In this document: positions 31,601-41,116 of the stretch, in pieces
Layout: every line of letters begins with the position of its first letter
Position numbering within the stretch: position 1 is the first letter of the stretch
Assembly: GCA_017506865.1 (NCBI GenBank)
Contig: JAFCMP010000538.1
Location: forward strand, 372,001-436,000
Reading direction: 5' to 3'
DNA from: Tribonema minus
Taxonomy: Eukaryota > Sar > Xanthophyceae > Tribonematales > Tribonemataceae
Length of the DNA stretch: 64,000 bases
Notes under the pieces: model-generated
Databases searched by the model: none
What the model was told of the DNA's origin: nothing
The model's input: only the letters and a program-made list of their open reading frames with translations
Made by a program: the position numbers and the translations under genes

Positions 31601-34600
31601 TGACCCCAACCCGATGCAATACCTACATACACTACATAATCTAGTAATACAAACATTATATCCTACGTAGTCTAGTGATACATCCATACCTGGTGCCGAG
31701 CAGCGCCTCCAAACTTCGTGCATCCATAACCCCGGCCCAACGCAATACATACGCTACATCGTCTAGCAATACATACATACCTAGTACAAACAGGGCCTCC
31801 AAACTTCGTGCATCCATGACCCCGGCCCATGGCTGCAACGCGCTGAGTGCTGCGTTATTTTTGACATCGTATCTGCGTGCCCTTAACGAAAGGTTGCTAC
31901 AGTAGAAGCATGCAAAGACGTATGCTTTACACACCCAAAAATACTAATAGCGGGGCAAAAAAATGATACATGCATACCTGGTACCGAGCAGCGCCTCCAA
32001 ACTTCGTGCGTCCATGACCCCGGCCCATGGCTGCAATGCGCTGAGCGCTGCCTCATTTTCCACGTCGTCGTCAGGCCGCCAGCGCTTGAGCCCTGCCGCC
32101 AATTTCCGCCGAATCTGCGGAGGAGCACATGCGGAAAAGTCATGCTGCTGTGATGAGCAGTATGGATTGACGCAACAGATACACTGTGTCTGATGACTGC
32201 AGAGGCGTGCAGGGTTGGGACGATTTGGCGGGGAGCATCTACCCGCAGGAGGGGAAGGAAATGTTGAAGTGACTTGCCGTGTCTTGTAGGCATCAGGCGC
32301 ATACAACAGGCTATCAACACGCCAGACCCCACTGGCCGAGAGGGGGGGAGGAGGGCAGCACTGTTTCCTGGGGGGGGTGACAAGCCTCATGTTGCTGCTG
32401 TGTGTGGGGGGTGACAAGCCCTTGTGGGCTGCTCCCCGGAGAGGGGGGGACAAGCTGTTGTGTGCTGCTGCCTGACGGGTAAGTCGCAAGACTGACAAGG
32501 CGCAGGGCAGAGTCCTCATGGATGCATCCAGTTGCATGGCTGGAGCGGGCATGTTAAAGTCTGTTACCTTACGCGCAGAGTCGTACTGCTTCAAGGTCAT
32601 GCAAGGAATGGCTGAAAGATGATTGCCAAATTTGGAAGTTGCATATGAAGTTGTGGCAACACAGACCGCAACCAAAAGGTGACAGTTTGCGAACCCCTCT
32701 TGACTATTGCCATCAGTGCCGAACAGATCTGGAGCGGCACTTGCAAGTGCACGCAATGGCTCTGTGACTGTCACAGGTACATAAACTCCTCACAGTTCAG
32801 TAGTCATTGTCACCCAAATCATGCACTTGACGCCTCTCTGCTCGCGTATGCGCAAACAGCTCTGCTGAGCGTTGCCCTCCGGTACCTGCGCCTGTGACAA
32901 CACCCACGGCCCCACACACATCACACGTACCGTCTTTTCTACTTCAACCATCCATGTCTCAATGCACACTAGACGTCAAGTTCAGCACCCCAACTCGCCA
33001 CAGATTAGCGCAGAGCACCAACTATTGTTCGCGCACCTCTGGGAACAGCTCTGCCCGGCGATGACCCAGCAGTTTTGCCCACAACACACGCCGTCAGTTC
33101 TACTTAACTATCCACCTCTCAACGCACACTATCGTCAAGTTCAACACCCCAGCTTGCCAGGGGCTGCACACAAATCTGTCATGACTCTTGCGCGCTCACC
33201 TCTGGAAACAGCTCTGCCAAGCGATGCCCCAGCAGTTTCGCCCACGGTAACACCCACGCATGAAGCCCCAGTCCCTGGTCTCTGTAGCTCCACTGTGCGA
33301 GCCCCAGTCTCAGCTTGGGCAGTATGGACTGCTCTGCGAGGAGCGAGAGCGCGCCGCTTGGCAGCACCGGGGCGAGCGCGGAGACGAGCGCTGCTGCCGT
33401 TTGAGCGTTGTCGTGCACCTGCGCAATTAGGGTTAGGGTTGGAGGATGTGAGAAAACAAACAGATTTGGAATTTTGAGTACTGGTGACGTTTTGAAGCGG
33501 CCAGGGCGAGCGCGGAGACCAGCGCTGCCGCCGCCTGAGCGTTGTGTGTGCCTGCGCAAGTAGGGTTAGGGTTGGAGAGAGTGAGGAAAGGCGCCATATA
33601 AACTTTTGAGCAAAGGCTCATTCAGGATTATAACGGATCGTGTCAGAGTTGTTAGCGTGTTGAGTAGGGGTGAGATTTTGAAGTGGCAGGGGCACGCGCA
33701 GAGCTGCCGCCTGAGCGTTGTCATGCACCTTCGGCAGTTAAGATTAGGGTTGGAGAGTGTGAGGAATGGGTCAGAGCTGGGATGGTCACAGGTAGCTTTT
33801 TGTGAAGGGGTATGGTTTTGAAGTGGCCAGGCGAGCGAAGAGACGATCGCTGCTGCCACCTGAGCGTTGTTGTGCGCCTGCGCAATTGCGGTTAGGATAG
33901 GAAGTTGCAGCTGTGGTCAGCAACTGGGTAAACAAATTGAGTCAGGGTCGGCAACGACTGGGGCGCAGGCTAACCCTAACCCTGACCCTAGCCCTAACCT
34001 TCTAACCCTTGCATTTGCATCCCAGCGTGTGGCTTCGGGAGAGCACAAGTAAGGAGACGACGCATCAGCACAGCTCAACAGCGGCCATGATCTCTCAGTT
34101 GGATATTGAAGTCCAGCCTCAGGCTTCCCCTTCCAACTGTTGGCAAGCGCCTGGCACATGGTCGCCACAACAACTGCCTTGTCTTGCTATCTGTGACCTT
34201 AAGGTCTGCCGCACCAGCTGCCGACAAGCGCCCGCCAGACGGGCCAACTCCAACATTGAACTTCAAATAGAAGTTGAGTGCCCGCAGGCCTCACCTTCCA
34301 ACTGTTGGCGAGCGCCTGAAGCATACGCCCCATGACGACTGCCTAGACCAGCTGCGCACAAGCCGATACGATGTTGCAGCTCACATCAATGTTCAGCGCA
34401 TCGAAATTTGGTGCGGCACCCCTTACCTTCCGGCCATTGGCGAGTAACAGGTGAACGGGCCCCATGACGATTACCTCCACTAGCTACCAGTTGCACATAA
34501 GCGGATACAATATTGAAGTTCACAATTGAGTGTTCAGTGCCTTGAGGTTTAGTGCGACAGCCCTTACCTTCCAACTGTTGGCGAGCGCCTGGCGCACAGG

Positions 34601-37600
34601 TCCCATGACGACTGCCTCCACCAACTGTGCGTAAGCTGCGTCGCCGGCGCCGCGCAGCTGCGCTGCACCGGCAAGCTCCAGCTGCAGTGCCGCGCGCAGC
34701 AGCAGACAACAGCAAGTGCAGTGGACTGTCAGCTTACCGAGCTTCACCACGCAGAATCGACCACGCAGAAAATTAGAATACAAACACTGAATAAAAACAC
34801 TGTGCTCTGGCACCTGAAGCCTTCACGTATCTCTGCGCTGCTGTCCTGCAATCAGAAATGGGCAGGGCTCACTTGTCGGTCGACCTTACCCTAAGTCTAA
34901 CCCGAATCCTAACCCCGACCCTAACTCTAAGTTGTGCAATGTACTGGCTAGGTGCACAGTTGAGCCCTGTGACTGCCATGCATGTGATGCTCTGCAGTGC
35001 CGCTGAGCATGCGCTCACCGTCATTTGCCTCTGCAAGCGCCGCCAGTTTGATGTGCAAAGTGGCGTTGATCTTGATGCACCCAACACACGGACCAGCACT
35101 CGATGGTGTACATACAAACACCATCCTCCCCCTTGCGCCCCCCACACCAAGACGTCAATGGACACGCATAGCGCTATGCGCATATATGTGCACCTACGAC
35201 GCTGCCGACGCCAATGCACTCATCAGCCATGGGTCGCCTACAGTGCAACAGGCGGTCCCCACACAGGCGCCGCTGTCTACAAGCTGGTGCGCCCCAACCC
35301 TACCCTAACCCTAACCCTACCCCTAACCCTAACTGGAGACAATCGCATCGACACACAACAGTCACCCCCACTCTCTCGCAGGGCACTGACTCACCTGAAC
35401 CCCCCCCTCCCCCTCCCCCCCCCCCCCCCCCCCCCCCAGCGCCGCCCGCCACTGCATGAGCAGCGCACCCGCCATCCCGGGGTCCTCCATGGGCCGCCAG
35501 CCCCTGAGCGCTGCTGCGATGACGGGCGCCGCGAGCGCCGGCGCGGCGTGCGCGACGCCGAACACGGCGTACTCCTCGGGGAAGGCGCCGCGCATGGTGG
35601 CGAAGGCGCGCGCGAGGGCGGAGGGGGTGACCGCCTCCGGGGCGTCTTTGACGCGCGACGCGACGCGGTCGAGCATCGCTGACAGCTGCAGTGCTCAGCG
35701 ACGGGGAAGCGACGGGGAGAGGAAGTGATGTCAGTGCTCAGCCGCCAACGGCTGCAGTGCTCGGCAATGGAAGAGAGTTGATGTCAGCGCTCAGACAGCG
35801 ATTGCAGCTGAGGCGCGCGCGAGGGCGGACGGCGTGACTGCCTCCGGGGTTTTGCGCACGCGCGACGCGACGAGGTCCAGCATCGCCGACAGCTGCAGTG
35901 CTCAGCAATGAGAGAGTTCATGTCAGAGTGCCATCGGGTGCAACTGAGCATCGCTGACAGATGTGGCGTCAGCAACGGGAGACGGCTGATGTCAGTGCTC
36001 AAACAGCGACTGCAGGTGAGGCGGCGCGCGCGGGGGGCGGCGGGGGTGACTGCCTCCGGGGTTTCGCGCACGCGCGACGCGACGCGGTTGAGCTTCGCCG
36101 ACAGCTGCAGCGTGCAGCAACCAGAGACAGTTTGATGTCGGTGCTCAGCCGTCAAAGGCTGCAGTGCTCAGCAATGGGGCGAGAGATCTGAGATGTCAGT
36201 GCTCAGCCAGCGAAGGCGCGCGCGAGTGCGGACGGCGTGACCGCCTCTGGGGTTTCTGGACGCGCGACGAGACGCGGTCGAGCATCGCCGACAGCTGCAG
36301 CGCTCAGCGACGGGAAGGGAGTTGCGATGTCAGCGCTCAAACAGCGGTTGCGGTTCGAGCAGCGCGGTCGAGCCGCGGATAGCTGCAGCGCTTGGCGACG
36401 AGAGACGTCGATGTCGGTGCTCAAACAGCGGTTGTGGTTGCGGTCGAGCATCGCTAACAGCTGCGGCGCTCAGCAATGAGAGAGAGTCAAAATGTACACA
36501 GCGTCGGCATCAGTTTTGAGGTCATGGCAGGGTAAGAGTAGAGCCAGGGGTATTCCTAAGCCTGAGCATCGCTGACAGCTGCAACCTCAGCGACGAGAAA
36601 GAGTTGATGTCAGTGCTCAGCCAGCGGTCCCGGTCGAGCAGCGCTGACAGCTGCAGCGCTCAGGAAACAGTAACGCGTGTGAACAGATAGGAATCAGAGC
36701 TAGGAATAAGTAATGTTAGAGTACGGCAAGAAAGGGTTTGGGTTCCTGACCGTAAGCATCGCCAAAAGCTGCTGCGCCCAGTGCCGAGAGATGCATCAAG
36801 TCACTGCAATATTGAGCATACCTGCTCAACTCTGGCCAGCCGCGCTTGGGCAGCGTCCACGCACGCGCGCGCACACGCCCTGCGCCTCCCTCTCCAGCTC
36901 CTGATGCCTCCACTATGACTACGTTACTATGTGCTGTACGCACACATTCCCGAGCTACATACTTCAATATACACACGTAATCGTTTCACGCATTGTTCAT
37001 ACCTGCTCTACCCTAGCCAGACGCGCCTGCGCCGCCTTCACGCGTGTGCGCACGCCTCCGCCTCCCTCTTCAGCACAATGCCGTGAATCATCATGTCAGT
37101 CTTATACGCTTTCTTTTTCGTGTGTTGCACCATGCTCTCACATACTTGATCAACTAGGTAAGTGCACTGCAACATCTAACATACCTGCTCTATCCTGGCC
37201 AGCCGCGCCTCCGCAGCCTCCACGCGAGCGCGCACCCCCCGCGCCTCCCTCTCCAGCGCCGACGCGCGCGTCGCCTCCATGACCACGTTACCGTGTGCAG
37301 TACACACATACTCTTCGGCTACATACTTCAATAATCATACTTGAAAGTACGTACTTCTGAAGTGTATAGTTTCACACATTGTTCATACCTGCTCTATCCT
37401 GGCAAGCCGCGCCTGCGCAGCCTCCACGCGCGCATGCACGCCCCCCGCCTCCCTCTCCAGCGCCGCCGCGCGCGCCTCCTCCGCCGCCGCGCGCCGCCGC
37501 CCCCCAATCACGTCCGCCTCCGCCAGCGACACTATCATGTGCACGTTGTGCAGCAGCTCCTGGCCGAGCTTGGGCGCCTCCGCCGCCGCGCGCGCCGCGC

Positions 37601-40237
37601 CGCTGATCTCGTCAGCACCGCTCAGCAGCTTGACGGTGGGGCCGCGCATGTCCACGATGACTTGCTGCGGCGGCGCTGCTGCTGCTGAGCCGTGCTGCGC
37701 TGCGGTGTCATCGCGCTCCGCCGCCGCCAGCAGCTCTTCCGCCGTCACGTAGCGGCGCTTGCTGCGCTTCGCAGCGGCGCCCTGGCGCAAAGAAATGCAT
37801 GCAACGGGTAGGGGGTTAGGGTTTGGAGTTAGCTTCAATTTGTCTGGAAATTTTCAACACAGGTTGAAAATGTATTATTGGCTCGAAAAGAGCAGTGCTT
37901 AGCATCAGTTAGTGAACCCAGCAGGGCTCGGGTGAGGGGGGTGGTTGAAGTGATGATGATCAGCGGCAGCGCTCAGCATGAACATGGATCAGCGAAGGTG
38001 ATGCGGCAAATAACGTTCACCCCCAACCGAGGTTGCCTCTCACGAATCCCTGTGACCAGTGATGGCCACCAGTTGTGCTCGTACGCTCTGTGTCGTCGTT
38101 TTGTGCCCACACGGCGTTTCCGTCAAAGCATGGTGACTGACTTAGCTGCAGCAACGTGATCGGGTTTTTGCCGGCGTCCTGCTCGCAACGGCCTCGTCCA
38201 GAGGTCGTATCCGCGCACCAGACCACAAGCAGCAATCAAGACCATGCTTCAGCGCAGCTGGTACAGGCAGCAACTCGGTGAAAGATGGTGTGCCTCTTCT
38301 AGCAGCACATCTGATGCCAACTCTTCTTGCAGGGCACTTGCCCAAGGGCTGCCATTGACAAGTGCGGCAATGGCGCGCTGGCAGCAGCAGCGCTCCCTGT
38401 GTTTGCGCTCATGTGCCCTCTATGCTGCGCCCTGAGGTTGAAGTTGGGATGATGCGTATGCGCCTACCACCACGCTTCTCATTTGACCCATTCCATCCCT
38501 CACGGCTACGATCCCTGACTAACCCTCTGCTTGAACCCACAGCAGTTCTGTGCGCTTCTTTGCGATAGAAATAACAGCCACGGACAGCAGCTCTGCGCAG
38601 TCGCCCCGGCGCGTCGCCTTGAAATCAGCACACAAAGTCTGAACAACTTCATCTTCAACAGTTACACACAAAGTTGCATGCGTCATCGCCGTGGCGCGTC
38701 ACCTCGAATCCAGCACACGAAGCCTGAAAATAACATTAACTTCAAAATCTTGACACAAACGATGAAGATACACATGCATGCTGTTGGAGCGTATGGCACT
38801 CACACGCTCATTGCCGTCGGCACACTTGACTGTTTTTAACAGTTACACTTGCCGGGTACACAGACCACGACACATTCACTTCTAGCAGCACGCGACTGAA
38901 GTCAGTCTTCTGTTGCATTGGTCACCCTGATGTCTACATCTTCCGACGTGGAGCAACAGGCTACATAGAGAGCAGCAGCGCTCAACATTGCATGCATGCA
39001 TACCTTGCGCCACAGCCCCGACGCGGCCGCCGCGTCCGCCGACTCCCTGCGCGCATTGGTCACCTTGATGTCTGCCTCTATTGTTGTCGTGCAACAGGCT
39101 ACAAGTGAGCAGCAGCGCTCTACATTGCATGATATACACATGCATACATACCTTGCGCCACAGCCCCGCCGCAGCTGCCGCGTCCGCCGCCTCCCTGCGC
39201 GCCTCCCCCGGCTTCACAACAGCCTCCGTCCGCTCAATCCCCAGCTCCTTCTCAAGCTCCTCCAGCGTCTTCCCCTGGCGGTCCGCTTCAATCTCGCGGT
39301 TCACGCGGAGCGTCGTCGCCTCCTTGAAGTTGCCGAACCCCAGGCCGATGCCGCCGGGGCGCACCTTAACTTCAAGTTGGCGCGTGACGCCCGTCTCGTG
39401 CTTGCCCAGGCGCCCCGTGAACCCCATCTTCTGCATGAGCTTCAGGCCGATGCCTTTGGTGTGCTTCTCCCAGCCGCCGAATCCCGCATCGAGCTTCGCA
39501 GGCTTCTTAGGCGGCGGCGGCGCTGCTGCTGCCGCCGCTGCCGCTGCGCCGCCGTCGCCGGCCTCCTGGCTCGCGATTGAAGCCGTTTCTGAAGCTGCAG
39601 CGGCGGCTGGCGCGTCACCTGCTGTAGTTGAAGCTGCGGCCTGCAGCCCCTTCATCAAGAAGGCTCTGAAATCTGCATTCGTCGTGGGCAGTTTCGCGAT
39701 GGTCGCGGGCTTGAAGTCCGGCTCCTGCTCCTGAGGCTCCGCGGCGACCTCACGCGGCGCAGCCGGCGCGGAGGGCGCGGTTGCCCTCTGCAGCAGCGCT
39801 CTGAAAGCTTGCTGTGTCCGCTGCTCGCCGGCACCACCATCGGACTCATCGCTAGACTCGGGCTCCTCCTGCTTCACGCCAGCTCCGGCAGCGACTGCGG
39901 GTTTGATCTCTGGCTCCGCCTCCTGTGTGCCGTGCTCCACGCGTGTGCCCCCGACAAAGTTGACAGGCTTGGTGAGATCAGCTCTGCCTCTGCCGCCTCC
40001 CCCCTTGCCCTTCCTGTCCCGCTTCCTCTGCCTGAACATGGCATCCTCGTCGTCCTCGTCCTCTGCAAAGACGCCGTAGACGGACTCTTCTCGGGTCTGG
40101 CGCCGGCCTCGTTTCTGACCCCTGGCATAGAACTCTCCTCCGATCCATTGACCATCTTCGTAGTCATTGTCGGCGGTGAACGCCATGCGATGTTCATCGT
40201 CCGAGGCTCCGCCCCCACCATCCTCGCTGGAGCTCAT
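28629..40237 (-). CDS. TFIP11: TFIP11/Ntr1-type G-patch spliceosome disassembly factor, eight exons, 986 aa
   Basis: Exons (minus): 40237-39152, 37781-37389, 35685-35395, 34681-34568, 33418-33200, 32114-31978, 30670-30463, 29141-28629. All are GT-AG and in phase (2961 nt). The acidic N-terminus contains ADNDYEDGQWIGGEFYARG, the TIP_N signature. A G-patch follows (KGIGLKLMQKMGFTGRLGKH, about residues 258-305). Exon 2 has RYVTAEELLAAAE and a coiled coil. Exons 3-7 form the GCFC helical domain (LPKLRLGLAQW, LHAWVLPWAKLLGHRL, RRKLAAGLKRWRPDDD, LEGEVFPKWRTALHHWL). Exon 8 has VARWYQGWKSLFPD and the terminal FVPKPGRFHLGRQVYAFGGV. The protein activates DHX15/Prp43 to release intron lariats in the nucleus. 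It is about 150 residues longer than the human protein, mostly Ala/Gly inserts. Six of the seven introns carry exon-echo arrays. Confidence 0.95.
29975..30470 (-). repeat. Exon-echo array: TFIP11 exon 7 end, three copies plus the real one
   Basis: Plus-strand CACCTCGCCCAGATCGGCGG and AGCCGCTGACGAGCCAGTGG recur at about 29981, 30201 and 30311 before the real junction at 30463. Each copy keeps a potential donor (GAG|GTGAG-type in two). GAGCACTGCA lies 5-8 bases beyond the donor in three cases. Another eroded copy may lie at 29555-29620. Other repeats at 30060-30125 (ATGATGTGAACCCGTTGACA twice) and 30165-30195 (CTTCAAAGTACTT twice) are unrelated. Confidence 0.88.
30690..30712. repeat. Poly(G) run in TFIP11 intron 6
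   Basis: About 22 consecutive G on the plus strand close to the acceptor of exon 7 (minus strand poly-C, a long polypyrimidine tract). About 30890-30960 holds a copy of the exon 7 start (GTCGCGCAGCTCGTGGGCCA and GCGGGAGCGATGCTGC) followed by a second G-rich tract. Confidence 0.7.
31245..32114 (-). repeat. Exon-echo array: TFIP11 exon 6 end, five copies plus the real one
   Basis: The block CTGGTGCCGAGCAGCGCCTC + CAARCT + CATGACCCCGGCCC recurs at about 31250, 31372, 31557, 31684 and 31776 before the real exon end at 31978. Four copies keep the ACCAG|GTATG or similar donor. The copy nearest the exon is longest and reaches further into exon sequence (NAALSALQPWAGVMDARSLE in minus translation). 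TACATACRTACCTGG spacer words also repeat. Period is 90-185 bp. Confidence 0.9.
32320..32475. repeat. G-rich minisatellite in TFIP11 intron 5
   Basis: GGGGGGTGACAAGCC and GGGGGGGACAAGCTGTTGTG-type units alternate with TGCTGCTGTGTG for about 150 bp. Possible G-quadruplex-forming sequence; no coding signal. Confidence 0.6.
32855..33200 (-). repeat. Exon-echo array: TFIP11 exon 5 end, two eroded copies plus the real one
   Basis: Plus-strand CACCTCTGGRAACAGCTCTG + CC at the real junction (33200) is copied at about 33033-33095 (CACCTCTGGGAACAGCTCTG, ATGACCCAGCAGTTTTGCCC) and, more eroded, at about 32853-32925 (AAACAGCTCTGCTGAGCG, ACAACACCCACGGCCCC). Period about 165 bp. Confidence 0.75.
33420..33905 (-). 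repeat. Exon-echo array: TFIP11 exon 5 start with a telomere-like branch-site region
   Basis: The true acceptor reads CTAACCCTAATTGCGCAG|GTG at 33418. Copies at about 33500-33580, 33680-33760 and 33820-33905 repeat CCTGAGCGTTGT...CTGCGCAA followed by telomere-like GTTAGGGTTGGAG on the plus strand. The telomeric unit was thus duplicated with the junction. Each copy keeps recognisable exon-start sequence (GCGCGGAGAC, GCTGCCGCC). Confidence 0.85.
33970..34010. repeat. Degenerate telomere-like tract in TFIP11 intron 4
   Basis: CTAACCCTAACCCTGACCCT followed by AGCCCTAACC, in the middle of the intron between two echo arrays. Confidence 0.7.
34120..34568 (-). repeat. Exon-echo array: TFIP11 exon 4 end, three copies plus the real one
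   Basis: The real junction reads TTACCTTCCAACTGTTGGCG on the plus strand (34565 up) with CATGACGACTGCCTCCAC further in. Copies occur at about 34126-34185, 34286-34350 and 34424-34485, each with CCTTCCRRCTGTTGGCRAGC, a CATGACGA-type word and CTGCCT/TTACCT. Period about 140-150 bp. Confidence 0.87.
35294..35333. repeat. Interstitial telomere-like tract in TFIP11 intron 3
   Basis: CCCTACCCTAACCCTAACCC-type units on the plus strand, about 60 bp from the exon 3 donor. Confidence 0.8.
35415..35437 (-). repeat. 23-base C run inside coding exon 3 of TFIP11
   Basis: On the minus strand this is poly(G), coding a Gly run (RAALGGGGG..EGEGG) just before the donor CAG|GTGAGT. In my model its length keeps the exon in frame. 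A one-base slip would frameshift the protein. Confidence 0.7.
35690..36790 (-). repeat. Exon-echo array: TFIP11 exon 3 start, about nine copies
   Basis: The true acceptor is GCTGAGCACTGCAG|CTGTCAGCGATGCTC at 35685. Long copies at about 35803-35905, 36010-36120 and 36206-36310 include exon sequence GACGGCGTGACYGCCTCYGG and GCGCGACGCGACG with GTCGAGCATCGCCGACAGCT. Short copies (CATCGCTGACAGCTGC..CTCAGC) lie near 35945, 36375, 36445, 36565, 36630 and 36750. Most keep the CTGCAG acceptor. This is the longest echo train in the window and fills most of intron 2 next to exon 3. Confidence 0.9.
36815..37400 (-). repeat. Exon-echo array: TFIP11 exon 2 end, three copies plus the real one
   Basis: CATACCTGCTCTATCCTGGC + CAGCCGCGCC + GCAGCCTCCACGCG on the plus strand marks the real junction (37389) and copies at about 36820-36905, 37007-37075 and 37188-37280 (period about 185-195 bp). 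Each copy keeps a GAGCAG|GTATG-type donor on the minus strand. ACATACTTCAATA also repeats between copies. Confidence 0.9.
38900..39152 (-). repeat. Exon-echo array: TFIP11 exon 1 end
   Basis: The real exon end codes ADAAAAAGLWRK and is followed by GTATGTATGCATG. A copy at 38998-39060 codes SADAAAASGLWRK and has the same CGCAAG|GTATGCATG donor. The spacer GCATTGGTCACCYTGATGTC...GCAACAGGCTACA...GAGCAGCAGCGCTC repeats with it (period about 155 bp), with a further partial copy at 38915-38995. Confidence 0.88.
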
Positions 40238-41116
40238 GATGATATTGTTGATGTTGATCTACCCAGCTACTTTCTGCTGCTCTCAAAAAGCCTGCTAGAG
40301 CAGCAATTGCTCCACTCTTAAGCCGTGCAGCGCTCGTCCCTCTCTGCTTCTGAGGAAAGAGCTCGCTCGGATTGGAAAACTGCTGTACTCTTAAGCCCTG
40401 CAGCCCTGTTACCCTGCGTTTGCGCCTGGGATGAATGTACAGCACTGGTGGTGTCCTTCTGTTGAATGATGAGCTTGGCAAGCTCACGGCTTTCTTTCAC
40501 AACAAAAAAAACTTCACTTCCGGTTTGAAGTGAAGCTTTGAAGATGACTTGCCCCACCTTTAAAAAAAGCAGAAAAAAACGCATGCATCGCCCGACATGT
40601 TAACAGGTTGCCCGCCTCAGCAGCGACAGCACCAGCGTCGCCGCCGCCAGCATCAGCGGCACATCACGGTGGAGCACTGTGACTTTTAGGCATTGACCCC
40701 GAAATCGATGATGGCGACTCACACCTTGCGACGTGTACTTTTTTGTAGCGATGATGGGCCTGGACACACTGTTGATTCAAGTCTGCATCAGGCGGTGCCT
40801 CGGTCGGGTGGTCGGGTGTCTGTTGCGAAGTGGCCAGCTGCGAGGAGAAAAGGTTTGTTTGTGCTCTGTGCGATGTCATTCGCGAAGCCACTACGAAGTA
40901 TCCTGAAATGAGTTTTTCGTGAATTGCGCCTGGAACTGAGCGTCTGGAAGTGAGCCTGTGAAGCTTGGAGACCTGCGGGGTCACACGACTCTCCTCTGTT
41001 GCGCTGAAACGGGGTGGCACAACCTTGAGTAAATCAGCCTGCACGGCTCTCAACTTTCGCAATGGCTGAATGTTCATGATGTTCTAACAGGTTCGAAGCC
41101 AGCAGGGTTCTGAATA
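40238..41116. promoter_or_regulatory. Head-to-head promoter region between TFIP11 and BTB-TLDc copy 1
   Basis: TFIP11 starts at 40237 on the minus strand and BTB-TLDc copy 1 at 41117 on the plus strand, so this 0.88-kb region should serve both. From about 40745 it is homologous to the region before copy 2 (49835 on), including GTTGCGAAGTGGCCAGCTGC and GAGGAGAAAAGGT. Just before each start, AACAG|GTTCGAAGC looks like an acceptor for a 5' UTR exon. Confidence 0.55.
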
